Positions 17,794 to 26,501 of a stretch of 58,452 bases of DNA are shown here, one piece after another. A program made the position numbers and the translations under genes. The notes under the pieces were generated by a model. That model did not search any database, was not told where the DNA came from, and saw only the letters and a list, made by a program, of their open reading frames with translations. Position 1 is the stretch's first letter; the number at the start of each line of letters is the position of its first letter. The DNA lies in contig DISB01000014.1 in assembly GCA_002421685.1 (NCBI GenBank), positions 47,679 to 106,130 on the forward strand, written 5' to 3'. Source of the stretch: Bacteroidetes bacterium UBA6221. Its GTDB lineage: Bacteria > Bacteroidota > Bacteroidia > Chitinophagales > Chitinophagaceae.

Positions 17794-17862
17794 TGTTGAT
17801 AACTATGTGTATAGCTTATGTGTCTATTTGGCGCTTCTATTGTTGCATAGCATAAATGGTCG

Positions 17863-17870
17863 TAATTTTG
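17863..17870 (+). promoter_or_regulatory. -7 promoter box for trxA
   Basis: TAATTTTG fits TAnnTTTG, with TTG at 17843-17845 about 17 bases upstream as a possible -33 element. It lies 38 bases before the trxA ATG. Confidence 0.6.
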
Positions 17871-17907
17871 ACATCTTAATATTCAATCATAATAAAACAA
17901 AAACGAA

Positions 17908-18225
17908 ATGGCAGCAGTATATACCGACGCAAACTTTGATGCCGAAGTGCTGAGCGCAGACAAATTATCAGTAATAGATTTCTGGGCGCCCTGGTGCGGA
18001 CCTTGCCTTGCGCTTGGCCCAACCATCGAGGCATTGGCTACCGAGTATGCCGGTAAAATAAACGTGGGCAAGGTGAATGTGGATGAAAATCCCAATCTGT
18101 CTATCAATTATGGCATTACCAGCATCCCTGCCGTACTGTTCATCAAAAATGGCCAGGTAGTGGATAAGCAGGTAGGCGCCGCTCCCAAAGGAGTTTTTGA
18201 GAAAAAAATACAGGCGCACCTATAA
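17908..18225 (+). CDS. trxA: Thioredoxin
   Basis: This 105-residue cytoplasmic protein has the active-site motif WAPWCGPC, the buried Asp of VIDFWAPW, the cis-proline loop SIPAVLFIKNGQ and a standard thioredoxin length. It reduces protein disulfides. It has its own promoter and a terminator at 18254. Confidence 0.97.
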   Translation: MAAVYTDANFDAEVLSADKLSVIDFWAPWCGPCLALGPTIEALATEYAGKINVGKVNVDENPNLSINYGITSIPAVLFIKNGQVVDKQVGAAPKGVFEKKIQAHL

Positions 18226-18253
18226 CCAGGTAGTCTTTTAACAATACTAACAG

Positions 18254-18284
18254 GGCTTCCCGCTAAGGGGAGCCTTGTGCTTTT
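18254..18284 (+). terminator. Terminator of trxA
   Basis: GGCTTCCC (18254-18261) pairs with GGGGAGCC (18267-18274) with one G-T wobble, followed by TTGTGCTTTT. Confidence 0.7.
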
Positions 18285-18374
18285 AAAGCGGTGTTAAAAA
18301 CAAATTAACAATTATTATATATTGAACAATTCGCCCCTTCGCAGGTTTTGTATATACACCAAAATTGGAATGTT

Positions 18375-19181
18375 ATGCGAAGGACAATATATACGGTATC
18401 CATCCTGGCGCTATCGGTTTGCACGCTGGGTTCGTGTGTGGGAAAGAAGAAGTACATGGCGGCAATGAACTCAAACAAGGCATTGTATAGCAAGAACGCT
18501 GAGCTGCATACGGAATTGGATAAGCTAAACAAGAAGAACAATGACCTGCAAAAAGAGGTGAGTACGTTGGGCAACTATTATAACGCGGCCAACACGCAAT
18601 TAGACCTTACCCAGGAGCAAGTGCGCGAGCAGCAGGAAAGGTTGATGCGCATGCAGGCGCTCATCTACCAGCAACACGAGAAGACCGAGGCATTGCGCAA
18701 GAAGATGGCGGACGCCCTTGTGAATTTCAAGGCTGAAGACCTGAGTGTATTCATCAAAGACGGCAAGGTGCATGTGGCCCTGCAGGAAAGCCTGTTGTTT
18801 CCATCGGGTAGTGCCGTGGTAAATGAAAGTGGTAAAGCTGCCCTGGCCAAACTTGCATCGGTATTGAAACATAATCCCCAGATAAATATAGAGGTGGAAG
18901 GCCATACCGACAATAAGCCGATAAAGACCGCCAAGTATCCTGACAACTGGGCCTTAAGTGTCGGCCGGTCAACAGCGATAACCAGGATATTGGTAGAAGA
19001 CCATGGTATAGAGCCGACAAGGGTCACTGCCAGCGGCCATGGCGAACATATGCCGGTGGCATCTAACAATGACGAGGCAGGCCGTGCCCGTAACCGACGT
19101 ACGGAAATAATACTGGAACCAAAGCTGGACGAGCTGATGCAGCTTATCTATGAAAAGCCTGCGACAATTTCGCAGAAATAG
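18375..19181 (+). CDS. OmpA-family lipoprotein with coiled coil
   Basis: The 268-residue protein begins MRRTIYTVSILALSVCTLGSC, with lipobox Cys at 21. A coiled coil follows (about 35-115, many Lys, Glu, Asn and Gln), then an OmpA-like peptidoglycan-binding domain (about 130-245) with INIEVEGHTDN, LSVGRSTAITRIL and RARNRRTEIIL. It probably ties the outer membrane to the cell wall. ATG 18375 begins a proper lipoprotein signal; the frame from 18348 does not. Confidence 0.92.
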   Translation: MRRTIYTVSILALSVCTLGSCVGKKKYMAAMNSNKALYSKNAELHTELDKLNKKNNDLQKEVSTLGNYYNAANTQLDLTQEQVREQQERLMRMQALIYQQHEKTEALRKKMADALVNFKAEDLSVFIKDGKVHVALQESLLFPSGSAVVNESGKAALAKLASVLKHNPQINIEVEGHTDNKPIKTAKYPDNWALSVGRSTAITRILVEDHGIEPTRVTASGHGEHMPVASNNDEAGRARNRRTEIILEPKLDELMQLIYEKPATISQK

Positions 19182-19200
19182 TTAAAGTTCAACAAAGGGG

Positions 19201-19234
19201 AAAGCGCGAAGTCTTCAGATTTCGCGCTTTTTCT
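19201..19234 (+). terminator. Terminator of the OmpA lipoprotein gene
   Basis: AAAGCGCGAA (19201-19210) pairs perfectly with TTCGCGCTTT (19221-19230), followed by further T. Confidence 0.88.
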
Positions 19235-19269
19235 TATATTTATACTACCCCAAAAGAAATTTGACAGAT

Positions 19270-20196
19270 ATGAAATGGAAACCCGTAATATACATTGCTC
19301 TGGGCGCCGTTCTGGGCACGGCAGTGGTTGCAGGCTTTGCCTTCCGCGAAGCTGATGAAAACGAAGAAGTAGTAGACGTAAAGAAAAACCGCAAGCTCCA
19401 GTATAAATGGTATATTCCGGATTTGCCACAGAATATCAGCTTTGCCGGTGAGCCGGTTCCCCTGCACAGGTGGGATGTGAAAGAGGCGCTGGAACACGAG
19501 GTATTGAACAATGCATACAGGCATTCGGCCACTATGCAGATATTACTGTTGTCCACCCGGTATTTCCCTATAATTGAGCAAAGGCTTAGGGCCAATGGTG
19601 TACCCGATGACTTCAAATACCTTTGTGTGGCGGAGAGCTCACTCACGCATGCACGTTCTGCTGCCGGTGCAAGGGGTTTCTGGCAATTTATGGATGGCAC
19701 CGCGCCACGTTACGGGCTTGAAGTGAACAATGAAGTGGACGAACGTTATCATGTGGCAAAGGCGACAGACGCTGCTTGTCGTTACCTGAAGGAAGCCTAT
19801 GCCAAGTTCGGTTCGTGGACGGCTGCAGCCGCCTCATACAACTGTGGCCAGGCAGGCTTTGACCGGAACGCATCTTTTCAAAATCAGAGTAATTATTACG
19901 ACCTCCTGCTGCCGGAAGAAACCATGCGTTATGTTTTCCGCATATTGGCATTCAAGCACATTATGACTAATCCGGAGGAACTTGGTTTTCACATATTGGC
20001 GGATGAGGAATATAAGCCAATACCCGTCCGGCAGATTACTGTAACGCAATCGGTTCCGGACCTGGCTGCGTTTGCTATGCAGAATGGTACTAATTACCGG
20101 ATGTTGAAAACATTGAATCCCTGGTTGCGCGATAAGTCGCTGACGATAAGCAGCGGTAACTCATATGTTATTGACTTGCCCGTAGCCAGACGTTAA
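19270..20196 (+). CDS. Lytic transglycosylase (SLT domain) with C-terminal LysM-like region
   Basis: The 308-residue exported or membrane-anchored enzyme starts with a hydrophobic segment (MKWKPVIYIALGAVLGTAVVAG). Its SLT domain carries catalytic Glu122 in CVAESSLTHARSAAGARGFWQFM, and later AAASYNCGQAGF. The C-terminal part (about 258-308, ITVTQSVPDLAAFA to SGNSYVIDLP) resembles a LysM peptidoglycan-binding repeat. It cleaves peptidoglycan to anhydromuropeptides. ATG 19270 was chosen over TTG 19261. It heads a run of four same-strand genes ending at 23928. Confidence 0.92.
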   Translation: MKWKPVIYIALGAVLGTAVVAGFAFREADENEEVVDVKKNRKLQYKWYIPDLPQNISFAGEPVPLHRWDVKEALEHEVLNNAYRHSATMQILLLSTRYFPIIEQRLRANGVPDDFKYLCVAESSLTHARSAAGARGFWQFMDGTAPRYGLEVNNEVDERYHVAKATDAACRYLKEAYAKFGSWTAAAASYNCGQAGFDRNASFQNQSNYYDLLLPEETMRYVFRILAFKHIMTNPEELGFHILADEEYKPIPVRQITVTQSVPDLAAFAMQNGTNYRMLKTLNPWLRDKSLTISSGNSYVIDLPVARR

Positions 20197-20216
20197 AAAA
20201 ACTAACACTACACAGC

Positions 20217-22598
20217 TTGAGGATATTGCGTGCGATATTGCCTTTAATGCTGACGGTAATTATAGTTTATTGGTTGAACAGGCCTATAGGCAGTAATCCC
20301 GCACTTGGCAAGTTATTGGATCCCGTCGGTGGCTTTTGGGCCAACGCCGAGCCCGCGGGTAAGGATTTTAACAACTTGCTGAATCTTCCCTTGAAAGGGG
20401 ATGTGGAAGTGTGGTTTGACGATAGGATGGTGCCGCATATTAAAGCTTCCGGCGACTACGACCTGTATTTTGCACAAGGCTATATTCATGCATATTTCCG
20501 CCTGTGGCAGATGGACTTGCAAACCCGGGCGGCCGGGGGGCGCGTAAGCGAACTGCTGGGTGAGAAGGCCGTGAATTTTGACAGGGAACAAAGGCGCAAG
20601 GGTATGGTATATGGCGCGGAAAATTCGCTACGCGCCATGGAGCGTGACCCCCGCACCAAAACAGCGCTGGATGGGTACAGAGATGGAATCAACGCTTATG
20701 TATCTTCACTCGAAGAACGGGACTACCCGTTGGAGTATAAGCTGATGGGTTTTGCACCTGAAAAATGGGAAAACATCAGGACAGCGCTGTTGTTGATGTA
20801 TATGGCTGATGACCTCACAGGCAAGGTGCAGGATATCGGGCTTACCTATTACCTGAGCAACCTCTTAACACCCGAAGAAATAGATTATTACTTTCCCGAC
20901 AAAATAGAGGGCAGCACACCCGTGATACCCGCCGGCACCGAATTTGGCGAGCCGACAATGTCCATTCCCGCCGTACCACCCGGAGAAAAATGGATAAAAG
21001 TACCTGCTTTAAAAACAAAAGCCGGAGAAACCGGAAAAGGCAGTAACAACTGGGCGCTGTCTGGAGAGAGAACGGCAAGCGGTAAACCCATTTTATGCAA
21101 CGACCCTCATCTTGCGCTCAATCTCCCGTCGCTGTGGTTTGAAATGCAGCTATCAGCCCCGGGAGTGAATGTGTATGGCGCTACACTGCCCGGAGCGCCA
21201 GGTGTGGTTATCGGCTTCAACGACAGGGTATCCTGGGGCTTTACCAATAACTACCGGGACGTTAAAGATTTTTATGCCATTGATAAAATTGACAAAGACA
21301 ATTACAGGTTCAGCGGTACTGCCAGGAAATTCCGTAAAAGGGTAGAAGTAATAAAGGTGAAAGGGCAGCCAGATGTATTGGATACGGTTGATTATACATT
21401 GCATGGACCGGTAATTTATGACGACAGTTTTGAAGAGCCGAATGGCATAAAACAACCCCTGGCATTGCGCTGGATGGCTCATATGGAGAGCAATGAATTG
21501 TTGAGCCTCTACCTGCTCAATAGGGCTAAGAGTTATAATGAGTTTACACAGGCCATTCAATATTTCCTGTGTCCTGCGCAAAATTTTATATATGCCGATG
21601 TAGAAGGCAACATAGCATTGTGGGGACAAGGGCAATATGTAAACAAATGGAAAGAGCAGGGCAAATTTGTAATGCAGGGTTATGACAGCACTACGCTTTG
21701 GGGAGCATTGATACCCGTTTCCGAGAATCCTCATGTACTCAACCCGCAGCAGGGGTACCTGAGCTCTGCCAACCAGAATGTTTGCGATGGTGATTATTGT
21801 TACTGGTTCAACGGCGATTTCAACGAACTGCGTGCCTGGCGCATCAACGAAGTGCTGGATACAATACACAATGCATCGGTGAAGGATATGTTCCGGTTGC
21901 AGAATGATGAACATTCCATCCTGGCGAGAAAGCTCACACCTTATTTGCTGAATGTACTGGCTGCAAAGAATATCGACGATAAGTACATGCAACTGCTGCA
22001 ACGGTGGAACTACAACTATGCCGCAGAAAGCGAAGCAGCGACGGTATTCCAGGTATGGTGGTCAATACTATATAATTCCTTATGGCAAGAAAAATTCGTC
22101 TCATTTCCGAAGGGTATCATGTACCCGTTGCCCGAACGAACTATGCAACTGCTGCTGAATGACAAGAGCCGGTTGGGCAATGTAGAAGCCGTGATAATAA
22201 GCAGTTATAAAAAAGCGGCCGACAGCCTGGACAAGCTGAGGCAGCAAAGCGGGCTTGAATGGTATAAAGTGAAGAATACTTCAATAACGCATCTTGCCAA
22301 ATTGAAACCGTTCAGTATAGAAGGAGTACAAAATGGCGGATGGGGCAATACAGTCAATGCCATGAAGGGAAATCATGGCCCGTCCTGGCGTATGGTGGTA
22401 GAGATGAACGATACGCCGGTCGGATATGGTGTTTACCCCGGTGGGCAGTCGGGCAATCCCGGAAGTAAGTATTATGCAACATTCATTGATAAATGGGTCA
22501 GGGGCGAATATTACAAGCTCTCTTTTGTTAGTAGTGGCGGTGAACCGGCAAAGGGTGCTGTGAAATATAGATGGCAAATAAAACCAGGTAAGAAATGA
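20217..22598 (+). CDS. Penicillin acylase-family N-terminal nucleophile hydrolase
   Basis: The 793-residue protein has an N-terminal membrane or export segment (MRILRAILPLMLTVIIVYWL), an alpha-subunit region with YFAQGYIHAYFRLWQMDLQTRAAGGRVSE, and the self-cleavage site GKGSNNWALSG with nucleophile Ser276. NDPHLALNLPSLWFEM follows. It should mature into two subunits and hydrolyse amides such as N-acyl amino acids, acyl-homoserine lactones or beta-lactams; the true substrate is unknown. The start is TTG, 20 bases after the transglycosylase stop. It overlaps the next gene by four bases. Confidence 0.93.
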   Translation: MRILRAILPLMLTVIIVYWLNRPIGSNPALGKLLDPVGGFWANAEPAGKDFNNLLNLPLKGDVEVWFDDRMVPHIKASGDYDLYFAQGYIHAYFRLWQMDLQTRAAGGRVSELLGEKAVNFDREQRRKGMVYGAENSLRAMERDPRTKTALDGYRDGINAYVSSLEERDYPLEYKLMGFAPEKWENIRTALLLMYMADDLTGKVQDIGLTYYLSNLLTPEEIDYYFPDKIEGSTPVIPAGTEFGEPTMSIPAVPPGEKWIKVPALKTKAGETGKGSNNWALSGERTASGKPILCNDPHLALNLPSLWFEMQLSAPGVNVYGATLPGAPGVVIGFNDRVSWGFTNNYRDVKDFYAIDKIDKDNYRFSGTARKFRKRVEVIKVKGQPDVLDTVDYTLHGPVIYDDSFEEPNGIKQPLALRWMAHMESNELLSLYLLNRAKSYNEFTQAIQYFLCPAQNFIYADVEGNIALWGQGQYVNKWKEQGKFVMQGYDSTTLWGALIPVSENPHVLNPQQGYLSSANQNVCDGDYCYWFNGDFNELRAWRINEVLDTIHNASVKDMFRLQNDEHSILARKLTPYLLNVLAAKNIDDKYMQLLQRWNYNYAAESEAATVFQVWWSILYNSLWQEKFVSFPKGIMYPLPERTMQLLLNDKSRLGNVEAVIISSYKKAADSLDKLRQQSGLEWYKVKNTSITHLAKLKPFSIEGVQNGGWGNTVNAMKGNHGPSWRMVVEMNDTPVGYGVYPGGQSGNPGSKYYATFIDKWVRGEYYKLSFVSSGGEPAKGAVKYRWQIKPGKK

Positions 22599-22951
22599 GG
22601 ATGCTGATAACTATAATTATTACAGCTTTACTGGCATGGCTTACAACCTACGTATTTGCCTGGTGGATGGTGGCGGTCATGCCATTCCTTATTGCCGTAA
22701 TTTGGCAACTTAAGCCAGGTTGGTCGTTTCTGAATGGTTTTATAAGTATAGGATTGTTATGGGTATACCTTATAGTAAAGACGGACATAGCCAATGAACA
22801 AATTCTATCACAGCGCATGTCGCAGTTATTTGGGTTAGGCCATACATTATTCCTCGGTGTTAATATCGTGCTGGGGGCGTTAATTGGCGGCCTGGGCGGG
22901 TGGAGCGGCGCCTCGATGTGGAAGATATACAAAAGAGAGCAGCGAACATGA
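22595..22951 (+). CDS. Small integral membrane protein
   Basis: The 118-residue protein has about four hydrophobic segments (MLITIIITALLAWLTTYVFAW, MPFLIAVIWQL, FISIGLLWVYLIV, TLFLGVNIVLGALIGGLGGW). I recognise no family. Its ATG overlaps the penicillin-acylase stop (ATGA), and its own stop overlaps the next start, so it is translationally coupled on both sides and should be a real gene. Confidence 0.85.
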   Translation: MRMLITIIITALLAWLTTYVFAWWMVAVMPFLIAVIWQLKPGWSFLNGFISIGLLWVYLIVKTDIANEQILSQRMSQLFGLGHTLFLGVNIVLGALIGGLGGWSGASMWKIYKREQRT

Positions 22952-23928
22952 CGACCATCAGGATACAAAGGTATATAGCGTTACTATCAATAATATTGTT
23001 CATTGGAAAGGTGTGGGCATGGTACATAACGAGCTCTGTAACAATACTTACCGATGCACTGGAAAGCACCGTGAACGTAATAGCCGGACTGATAGGTTTG
23101 TACAGCATTATACTGGCTGCCAAGCCCCGCGACCTGAACCACCCGTACGGGCACGGAAAAGCCGAGTTCGTATCTTCGGCGGTAGAGGGCTCGCTGATAA
23201 CCGTGGCCGGCATATTAATAGCTTACGAGGCGATAATCCAGCTTATTACGCCCCGGCCTCTTCGTCAACTGGATATTGGTATTGTAATCATAGCTATAAC
23301 AGGGGCCGTCAACTTTACGGCGGGTATGTATGCTGTGAGAATGGGCAGGAAACACAAATCTCTGATTGTTGAGTCTGCCGGCAATCACCTGAAGTCTGAT
23401 GCATACTCTACTCTTGCCATAGTCGTCGGCCTGGGGCTGTTACTGTTTACCGGCTGGGTATGGCTGGACAGCGTCGTGGCACTGATATTCGCCGTAGTTA
23501 TTATCGTTACCGGCTATAGGGTAGTGCGAAGGTCTCTGTCGGGCATTATGGACGAAGCCGACGAAAAACTGATACAGGAAGTGATAGACCTGCTGCAGCG
23601 AAACAGGAAAGATAGCTGGATAGACCTGCACAACCTGCGCGTGATAGAATATGGCAACAGGATGCATATAGATGCGCACTTAACCTTGCCCTGGTATTAC
23701 AAAGTAAGCGATGCGGAAGTAGAGATACATGCCGTGGAAGACCTCATCAGCAAACACTATAGCAATAAGGTTGAAGTATTCATTCATATAGATGCCTGCC
23801 AGGATTATTCGTGCAAGTTGTGCGCCATGCGGGAATGTGCACACAGAAAACGACCCTACACTTCCCAGACAGCATGGAATATGGATAATGTATGGGAGGA
23901 TTCAAAGCACGGGAAAGAGAACGCTTAA
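22948..23928 (+). CDS. Cation diffusion facilitator (CDF) transporter
   Basis: The 326-residue inner-membrane protein has six transmembrane helices and a C-terminal cytoplasmic domain. CDF features include SSVTILTDALESTVNVIAG, DLNHPYGHGKAEFVSSAVEG, VESAGNHLKSDAYSTLAIVVG and the HIDA-type tail HIDACQDYSCKLC. It exports divalent metals such as Zn2+, Co2+ or Fe2+ by proton antiport. The extra C-terminal Cys/His-rich stretch (CQDYSCKLCAMRECAH) may sense metal. ATG 22948 overlaps the previous stop; the frame from 22900 is less likely. It is convergent with rnhA and shares TTAA. Confidence 0.93.
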   Translation: MTTIRIQRYIALLSIILFIGKVWAWYITSSVTILTDALESTVNVIAGLIGLYSIILAAKPRDLNHPYGHGKAEFVSSAVEGSLITVAGILIAYEAIIQLITPRPLRQLDIGIVIIAITGAVNFTAGMYAVRMGRKHKSLIVESAGNHLKSDAYSTLAIVVGLGLLLFTGWVWLDSVVALIFAVVIIVTGYRVVRRSLSGIMDEADEKLIQEVIDLLQRNRKDSWIDLHNLRVIEYGNRMHIDAHLTLPWYYKVSDAEVEIHAVEDLISKHYSNKVEVFIHIDACQDYSCKLCAMRECAHRKRPYTSQTAWNMDNVWEDSKHGKENA

Positions 23929-24389
23929 CCATTCCCGTTTTCATATCCTGCATCCACCAACCAGTCGCCGCTATCGGCTGCCATGGTGGCCAGTTGGTCG
24001 CAACGGTTGTTGCCGGGATTATCAGCATGGCCGCGCACCCAATGGAACTTTATTTTATGTTTCCTGTATTCTTTCAGGAACAACTGCCAGAGGTCCGCGT
24101 TCTTTTTTCCTTTAAAGCCGGTTTTTACCCAGCCGAACACCCAACCTTTTTCTACCGAGTTGACTATGTAGGAGGAATCGGTATATATGATAATGTTCAG
24201 CCCTTCTTTTTTCAGGCTTTGCAACGCAACTACCACGGCCAACAGCTCCATACGGTTATTGGTCGTCATGCGGTAGCCCTGCGATAATTCTTTCACCGTA
24301 TTACCCCATTGCAGGATGATGCCGTACCCACCCGGTCCCGGGTTTCCCCTTGCTGACCCATCAGTATAAATAATCAGTTGTTGCGACAT
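23925..24389 (-). CDS. rnhA: Ribonuclease HI
   Basis: The 154-residue enzyme cleaves the RNA strand of RNA-DNA hybrids. All catalytic elements are visible: Asp10 in YTDGSARGNPGPGGYG, Glu48 in NNRMELLAV, Asp70 in IYTDSSYIVNSV, HWVRGHADNPGNNRCD and the following Asp. The minus-strand site GGAGG precedes the ATG. Its TAA stop overlaps that of the CDF gene on the opposite strand (TTAA at 23925-23928). Confidence 0.97.
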   Translation of the reverse strand: MSQQLIIYTDGSARGNPGPGGYGIILQWGNTVKELSQGYRMTTNNRMELLAVVVALQSLKKEGLNIIIYTDSSYIVNSVEKGWVFGWVKTGFKGKKNADLWQLFLKEYRKHKIKFHWVRGHADNPGNNRCDQLATMAADSGDWLVDAGYENGNG

Positions 24390-24407
24390 TAATCCTCCGT
24401 TTGCGTG

Positions 24408-24415
24408 TATCTTTG
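24408..24415 (+). promoter_or_regulatory. -7 promoter box for mqnA
   Basis: TATCTTTG is a full TAnnTTTG match. It excludes the TTG at 24401 as start codon and supports the TTG at 24434, 18 bases downstream of the box. Confidence 0.65.
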
Positions 24416-24433
24416 CGGGTTAAAAATAGACAG

Positions 24434-25177
24434 TTGGATACTAAAATAAAAATCGGCGGTGTAAGTTACCTGAATGCATTGCCCATGTTGCGCGGCATAG
24501 AGCAAAGCCCTGTAATAAAAGATATTGAGCTGAGTATGAATTATCCCTCTATACTGGCCCAACAGTTGCGTGATGGATTGATAGATATCGCTTTGCTGCC
24601 TGTTGCCGCCATCCCTGCTATAGAGGGCGCTCATATTGTTGCCGATTATGGTATAGCTGCCTATGGTGAAGTAGCGTCCGTCGCAATATTCAGCCAGGTG
24701 CCTATGGAGGACATAGAGTCTGTTTACCTCGACTATCAGTCGCGTACATCTGTTATGCTGGCGAGATTATTGCTCAGGGATTACTGGAAAAAAGAAGTAG
24801 TGCTGAAACCGGCTACTGAACATTTTATCGAATACATCAACGATAAAAATGCAGGTGTTATAATCGGCGACAGGGCATTGAAACAGCGGAACAATTTCAA
24901 CTATGTGTACGACCTGGCGGCTGCCTGGAAAGATTATACAGGCCTGCCTTTCGTCTTTGCCGCATGGGTGGCCAACAGGGAATTGCCGGCGGATTTTGTC
25001 GATGCTTTTAACAAGGCTAATGCAGCAGGTATGAAGTTTATTGACCAAATCGTATCAGAGACCTTATTTCCTTATTACGATCTGAAAAAGTATTACACCG
25101 AAAATATTCATTACTACCTGGATGAAGAAAAGAAAAAGGGTTTAAACAAATTCCTGGAACTTATTCAAACCCTGTAA
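24434..25177 (+). CDS. mqnA: Chorismate dehydratase (menaquinone futalosine pathway)
   Basis: The 247-residue protein matches MqnA, a periplasmic-binding-protein fold enzyme that converts chorismate to 3-enolpyruvyl-benzoate. Signatures are KIGGVSYLNALPMLRGIEQ, LRDGLIDIALLPVAAIPAIEG, YQSRTSVMLARLLL, GVIIGDRAL and AWKDYTGLPFVFAAWVAN. The start is a TTG (LDTKIKIGGV) placed by the promoter; no ATG lies near. None of the other futalosine genes (mqnB, mqnC, mqnD, mqnE) is in the window. Confidence 0.92.
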   Translation: MDTKIKIGGVSYLNALPMLRGIEQSPVIKDIELSMNYPSILAQQLRDGLIDIALLPVAAIPAIEGAHIVADYGIAAYGEVASVAIFSQVPMEDIESVYLDYQSRTSVMLARLLLRDYWKKEVVLKPATEHFIEYINDKNAGVIIGDRALKQRNNFNYVYDLAAAWKDYTGLPFVFAAWVANRELPADFVDAFNKANAAGMKFIDQIVSETLFPYYDLKKYYTENIHYYLDEEKKKGLNKFLELIQTL

Positions 25178-25187
25178 AGAATCCTGT

Positions 25188-25508
25188 CTATTCAACCACC
25201 ACGGCGGTGCCCGATACGCTCACCATCAGCATACTGCCCGAATTGCCTACCACTTCGTAATCTACATCGATGCCGATAACCGCATTGGCCCCGGTGAATT
25301 GCGCCCTTTGTGCCATTTCATTCATTGCAGTTTCACGGGCTTCCTGTAATACTTTCTCGTATGCGCCGGAACGGCCGCCTACTATATCCCTTACAGATGC
25401 AAACAGGTCTTTGAAAATGTTTGCGCCGATAATAGTCTCGCCAAATACGATGCCTTTGTATTCTTTAATAGTCTTACCTTCTAATTGTGGAGTTGTTGTG
25501 AGAATCAT
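25188..25508 (-). CDS. YbjQ family (UPF0145) protein
   Basis: The 106-residue protein matches YbjQ: TTTPQLEGKTIKEYKGIVFGE, VRDIVGGRSGAYEKVLQEARE, ALxxM-type helix and GANAVIGIDVDYEVVG. It forms pentameric rings in solved relatives, and a heavy-metal-binding role has been suggested but not settled. TACCTTTA upstream on the minus strand is one base from the promoter consensus. Confidence 0.92.
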   Translation of the reverse strand: MILTTTPQLEGKTIKEYKGIVFGETIIGANIFKDLFASVRDIVGGRSGAYEKVLQEARETAMNEMAQRAQFTGANAVIGIDVDYEVVGNSGSMLMVSVSGTAVVVE

Positions 25509-25595
25509 ATACTGATTAATTTGGCTGTAAAGGTATGTAATCGCCGTATAATCAGCACTGATGGAGACAGGCTTATAAAATCTTTAACAGCCTCG

Positions 25596-25603
25596 TATCT
25601 TTG
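25596..25603 (+). promoter_or_regulatory. -7 promoter box for HMG-CoA lyase
   Basis: TATCTTTG matches TAnnTTTG and ends only seven bases before the ATG at 25611, so the mRNA should be nearly leaderless. Confidence 0.65.
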
Positions 25604-25610
25604 TAGTTAT

Positions 25611-26468
25611 ATGAGCGATAAAATCACAATGGTGGAATGTCCCCGCGATGCTATGCAGGGGTGGAAACATTTTATCCCTACGGAGAAGAAAGTGGAATAT
25701 CTGAACGCCCTGCTTAAAGTTGGTTTCGATATTCTTGACTGTGGGTCGTTCGTTTCGCCTAAAGCTATACCACAAATGGCCGACACCCGGGACGTGATAC
25801 CTCAATTGCATCTTGACGGCAATACAACTAAACTGCTGACCATTATAGCCAATACCCGAGGTGCGGAGGACGCTGTACAGTATGATGAGGTGAGCTATCT
25901 AGGTTTTCCTTTTTCTATATCAGAAACATTCCAGCTAAGGAATACCAATAAGACCATAACGGAATCGCTGAAGCAGGTAGAAGAGATACAAAGCCTCTGT
26001 TTACAAAAGGGCAAAGAACTGGTAGTATATATCTCAATGGGGTTTGGCAATCCTTATGGAGATGAGTACAATGCCGATGTCGCAATAAAATGGGTAGGTG
26101 AACTTGTGAAAAGGGGTATAAGAACGATCTCAATGGCCGATACGGTAGGCCTCGCTAAACCCGATACGATTGAATATATTTTTAGTAACCTGGTGCCAGC
26201 ATTTAAAGAAGTAACCATCGGTGCGCATTTTCATTCTACCGCGGAAAAATGGGAAGAGAAAATAAACACAGCGTACAATAGTGGTTGCCGAAGCTTTGAC
26301 AGCGCCATGAAGGGTATAGGCGGCTGCCCGATGGCCGAAGACGAACTGGTAGGCAACATAGCAACAGAAAATATTGTTAACTGGGCGGAAGGTAAGAATA
26401 TACCACTGCAACTCAACAAAGAGGCTTTCAGGGTTGCATGGGAGAAGGCGGCTGAGATATTCATGTAG
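25611..26468 (+). CDS. Hydroxymethylglutaryl-CoA lyase
   Basis: The 285-residue TIM-barrel enzyme splits HMG-CoA into acetyl-CoA and acetoacetate at the end of leucine degradation. Family features are MVECPRDAMQGWKHFIPTEKK, FDILDCGSFVSPKAIPQM, SMADTVGLAKPD, GAHFHSTAEKW with metal-binding His residues, and the Cys motif GIGGCPMAEDELVGN. The N-terminal metal Asp is in PRDAMQ. ATG 25611 follows a strong promoter; the longer frame from 25485 lies upstream of it. Leucine dehydrogenase is at 30895, in the same catabolic route. Confidence 0.94.
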   Translation: MSDKITMVECPRDAMQGWKHFIPTEKKVEYLNALLKVGFDILDCGSFVSPKAIPQMADTRDVIPQLHLDGNTTKLLTIIANTRGAEDAVQYDEVSYLGFPFSISETFQLRNTNKTITESLKQVEEIQSLCLQKGKELVVYISMGFGNPYGDEYNADVAIKWVGELVKRGIRTISMADTVGLAKPDTIEYIFSNLVPAFKEVTIGAHFHSTAEKWEEKINTAYNSGCRSFDSAMKGIGGCPMAEDELVGNIATENIVNWAEGKNIPLQLNKEAFRVAWEKAAEIFM

Positions 26469-26501
26469 TTTTTATTTAGTTTTACGCAATCAATTAATTG
26501 T

